A stretch of 64,000 nucleotides of DNA from Trametopsis cervina. Taxonomy: Eukaryota; Basidiomycota; Agaricomycetes; Polyporales; Irpicaceae. Made by a program: the position numbers and the translations under genes. Positions 63,589 to 64,000 of the stretch are shown here, piece after piece. Position 1 is the stretch's first letter; the number at the start of each line of letters is the position of its first letter. A model generated the notes under the pieces. That model was given only the letters and a program-made list of their open reading frames with translations. It did no database searches and was not told where the DNA came from. The stretch lies in NCBI GenBank assembly GCA_022385755.1, contig MU278351.1, forward strand, positions 189,594 to 253,593, given 5' to 3'.

Positions 63589-64000
63589 AACGAAGCACGG
63601 CACAGGTGGTGCCGGACCGGACATATTTTTATTGTTATGGATTATTCAGATGCGCATTCGTTCTTTGTCTTGTATTCCTGCCTGCCCCTGATCATAGTCA
63701 TAAACGTGCTGTATGTTTTGTCGCTGTTGTACATCTTGTAGATCTGAGTGAGTTATGTATATGTCGTGCTTATCTGCGCTCCGAACGTCGTAACGCCGCA
63801 GCTTGATATCGACTTCCAATCTTTGGGTGACGTACCAGGGCCGTACCCTGGGCCTTGTACGGCATGCGGCGGTGTCGTCGTTGAAAGTTCAACGACAGCT
63901 TGTCGTTCCTACCTTCTGCCGGCGGCCTTATGTGCGGATGCTGTGTATTTGTTGTCGCTGTTTAAGTCAAAGTTGCTCCCTTCCATAATAAGGCGGAGAA
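63589..64000. other. 3' flank to window end
   Basis: This is the downstream region of the DUF6534 gene. Short frames without motifs; nothing recognised before the window ends. Confidence 0.4.

Overview
This window looks like nuclear DNA of a basidiomycete fungus, most likely an Agaricomycete close to the Polyporales. Nearly every recognisable gene is split by many short GT-AG introns of about 45-70 bases. The gene content fits too: a DUF6534 seven-helix protein, fungal-specific kinase-like genes, an adenylation-thiolation-reduction (A-T-R) enzyme and ordinary fungal housekeeping genes. No retrotransposon pol gene, rRNA or convincing tRNA was seen.

Layout. (1) 1-12.0 kb: a tyrosine-kinase-like (TKL) kinase gene, then a small array of three related fungal kinase-like genes on the + strand (A 4882-6202, B 7768-9097, C 10678-11999). 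A small minus-strand membrane/coiled-coil gene, or a remnant of one, lies next to members of the array. Gene C has lost its catalytic motifs and is a pseudokinase. (2) 12.1-17.4 kb: divergent housekeeping genes, the AFG2-type AAA ATPase (minus) and the PIG-T/GPI16 subunit of GPI transamidase (plus). (3) 17.4-22.5 kb: gene-poor, with one small Cys-containing gene. (4) 22.5-23.0 kb: mitochondrial ATP synthase subunit f (ATP17), including a 9-base microexon. (5) 23.3-34.7 kb: a large inverted duplication. Two amino-acid permease genes face outward as mirror images, and an unrelated integral-membrane gene sits in the centre. The left arm carries a mariner-type MITE. (6) 34.7-37.3 kb: repeats, including a 10-bp tandem array. 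(7) 37.3-39.4 kb: a 645-residue protein with an N-myristoylation-like start, a Gly/Ala-rich hydrophobic stretch and a C-terminal region resembling modules of bacterial secreted toxins/effectors. (8) 39.4-54 kb: sparse, with proteasome subunit beta-6 (PRE7), the ER chaperone ROT1 and an FAD amine-oxidase-type enzyme. (9) 54.2-58.3 kb: a single NRPS-like A-T-R reductase. (10) 61.5-63.6 kb: a DUF6534 seven-helix protein built partly from 10-, 18- and 26-base exons.

The housekeeping genes (AFG2, PIG-T, ATP17, PRE7, ROT1) form islands separated by accessory, recently rearranged DNA. The most interesting signals are the kinase array with its apparent gene-conversion tract and pseudokinase, the permease inverted duplication, and the toxin-like 645-residue protein. 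Exon boundaries were worked out by eye from reading frames and splice sites, so gene extents are firmer than individual junctions in poorly conserved genes.
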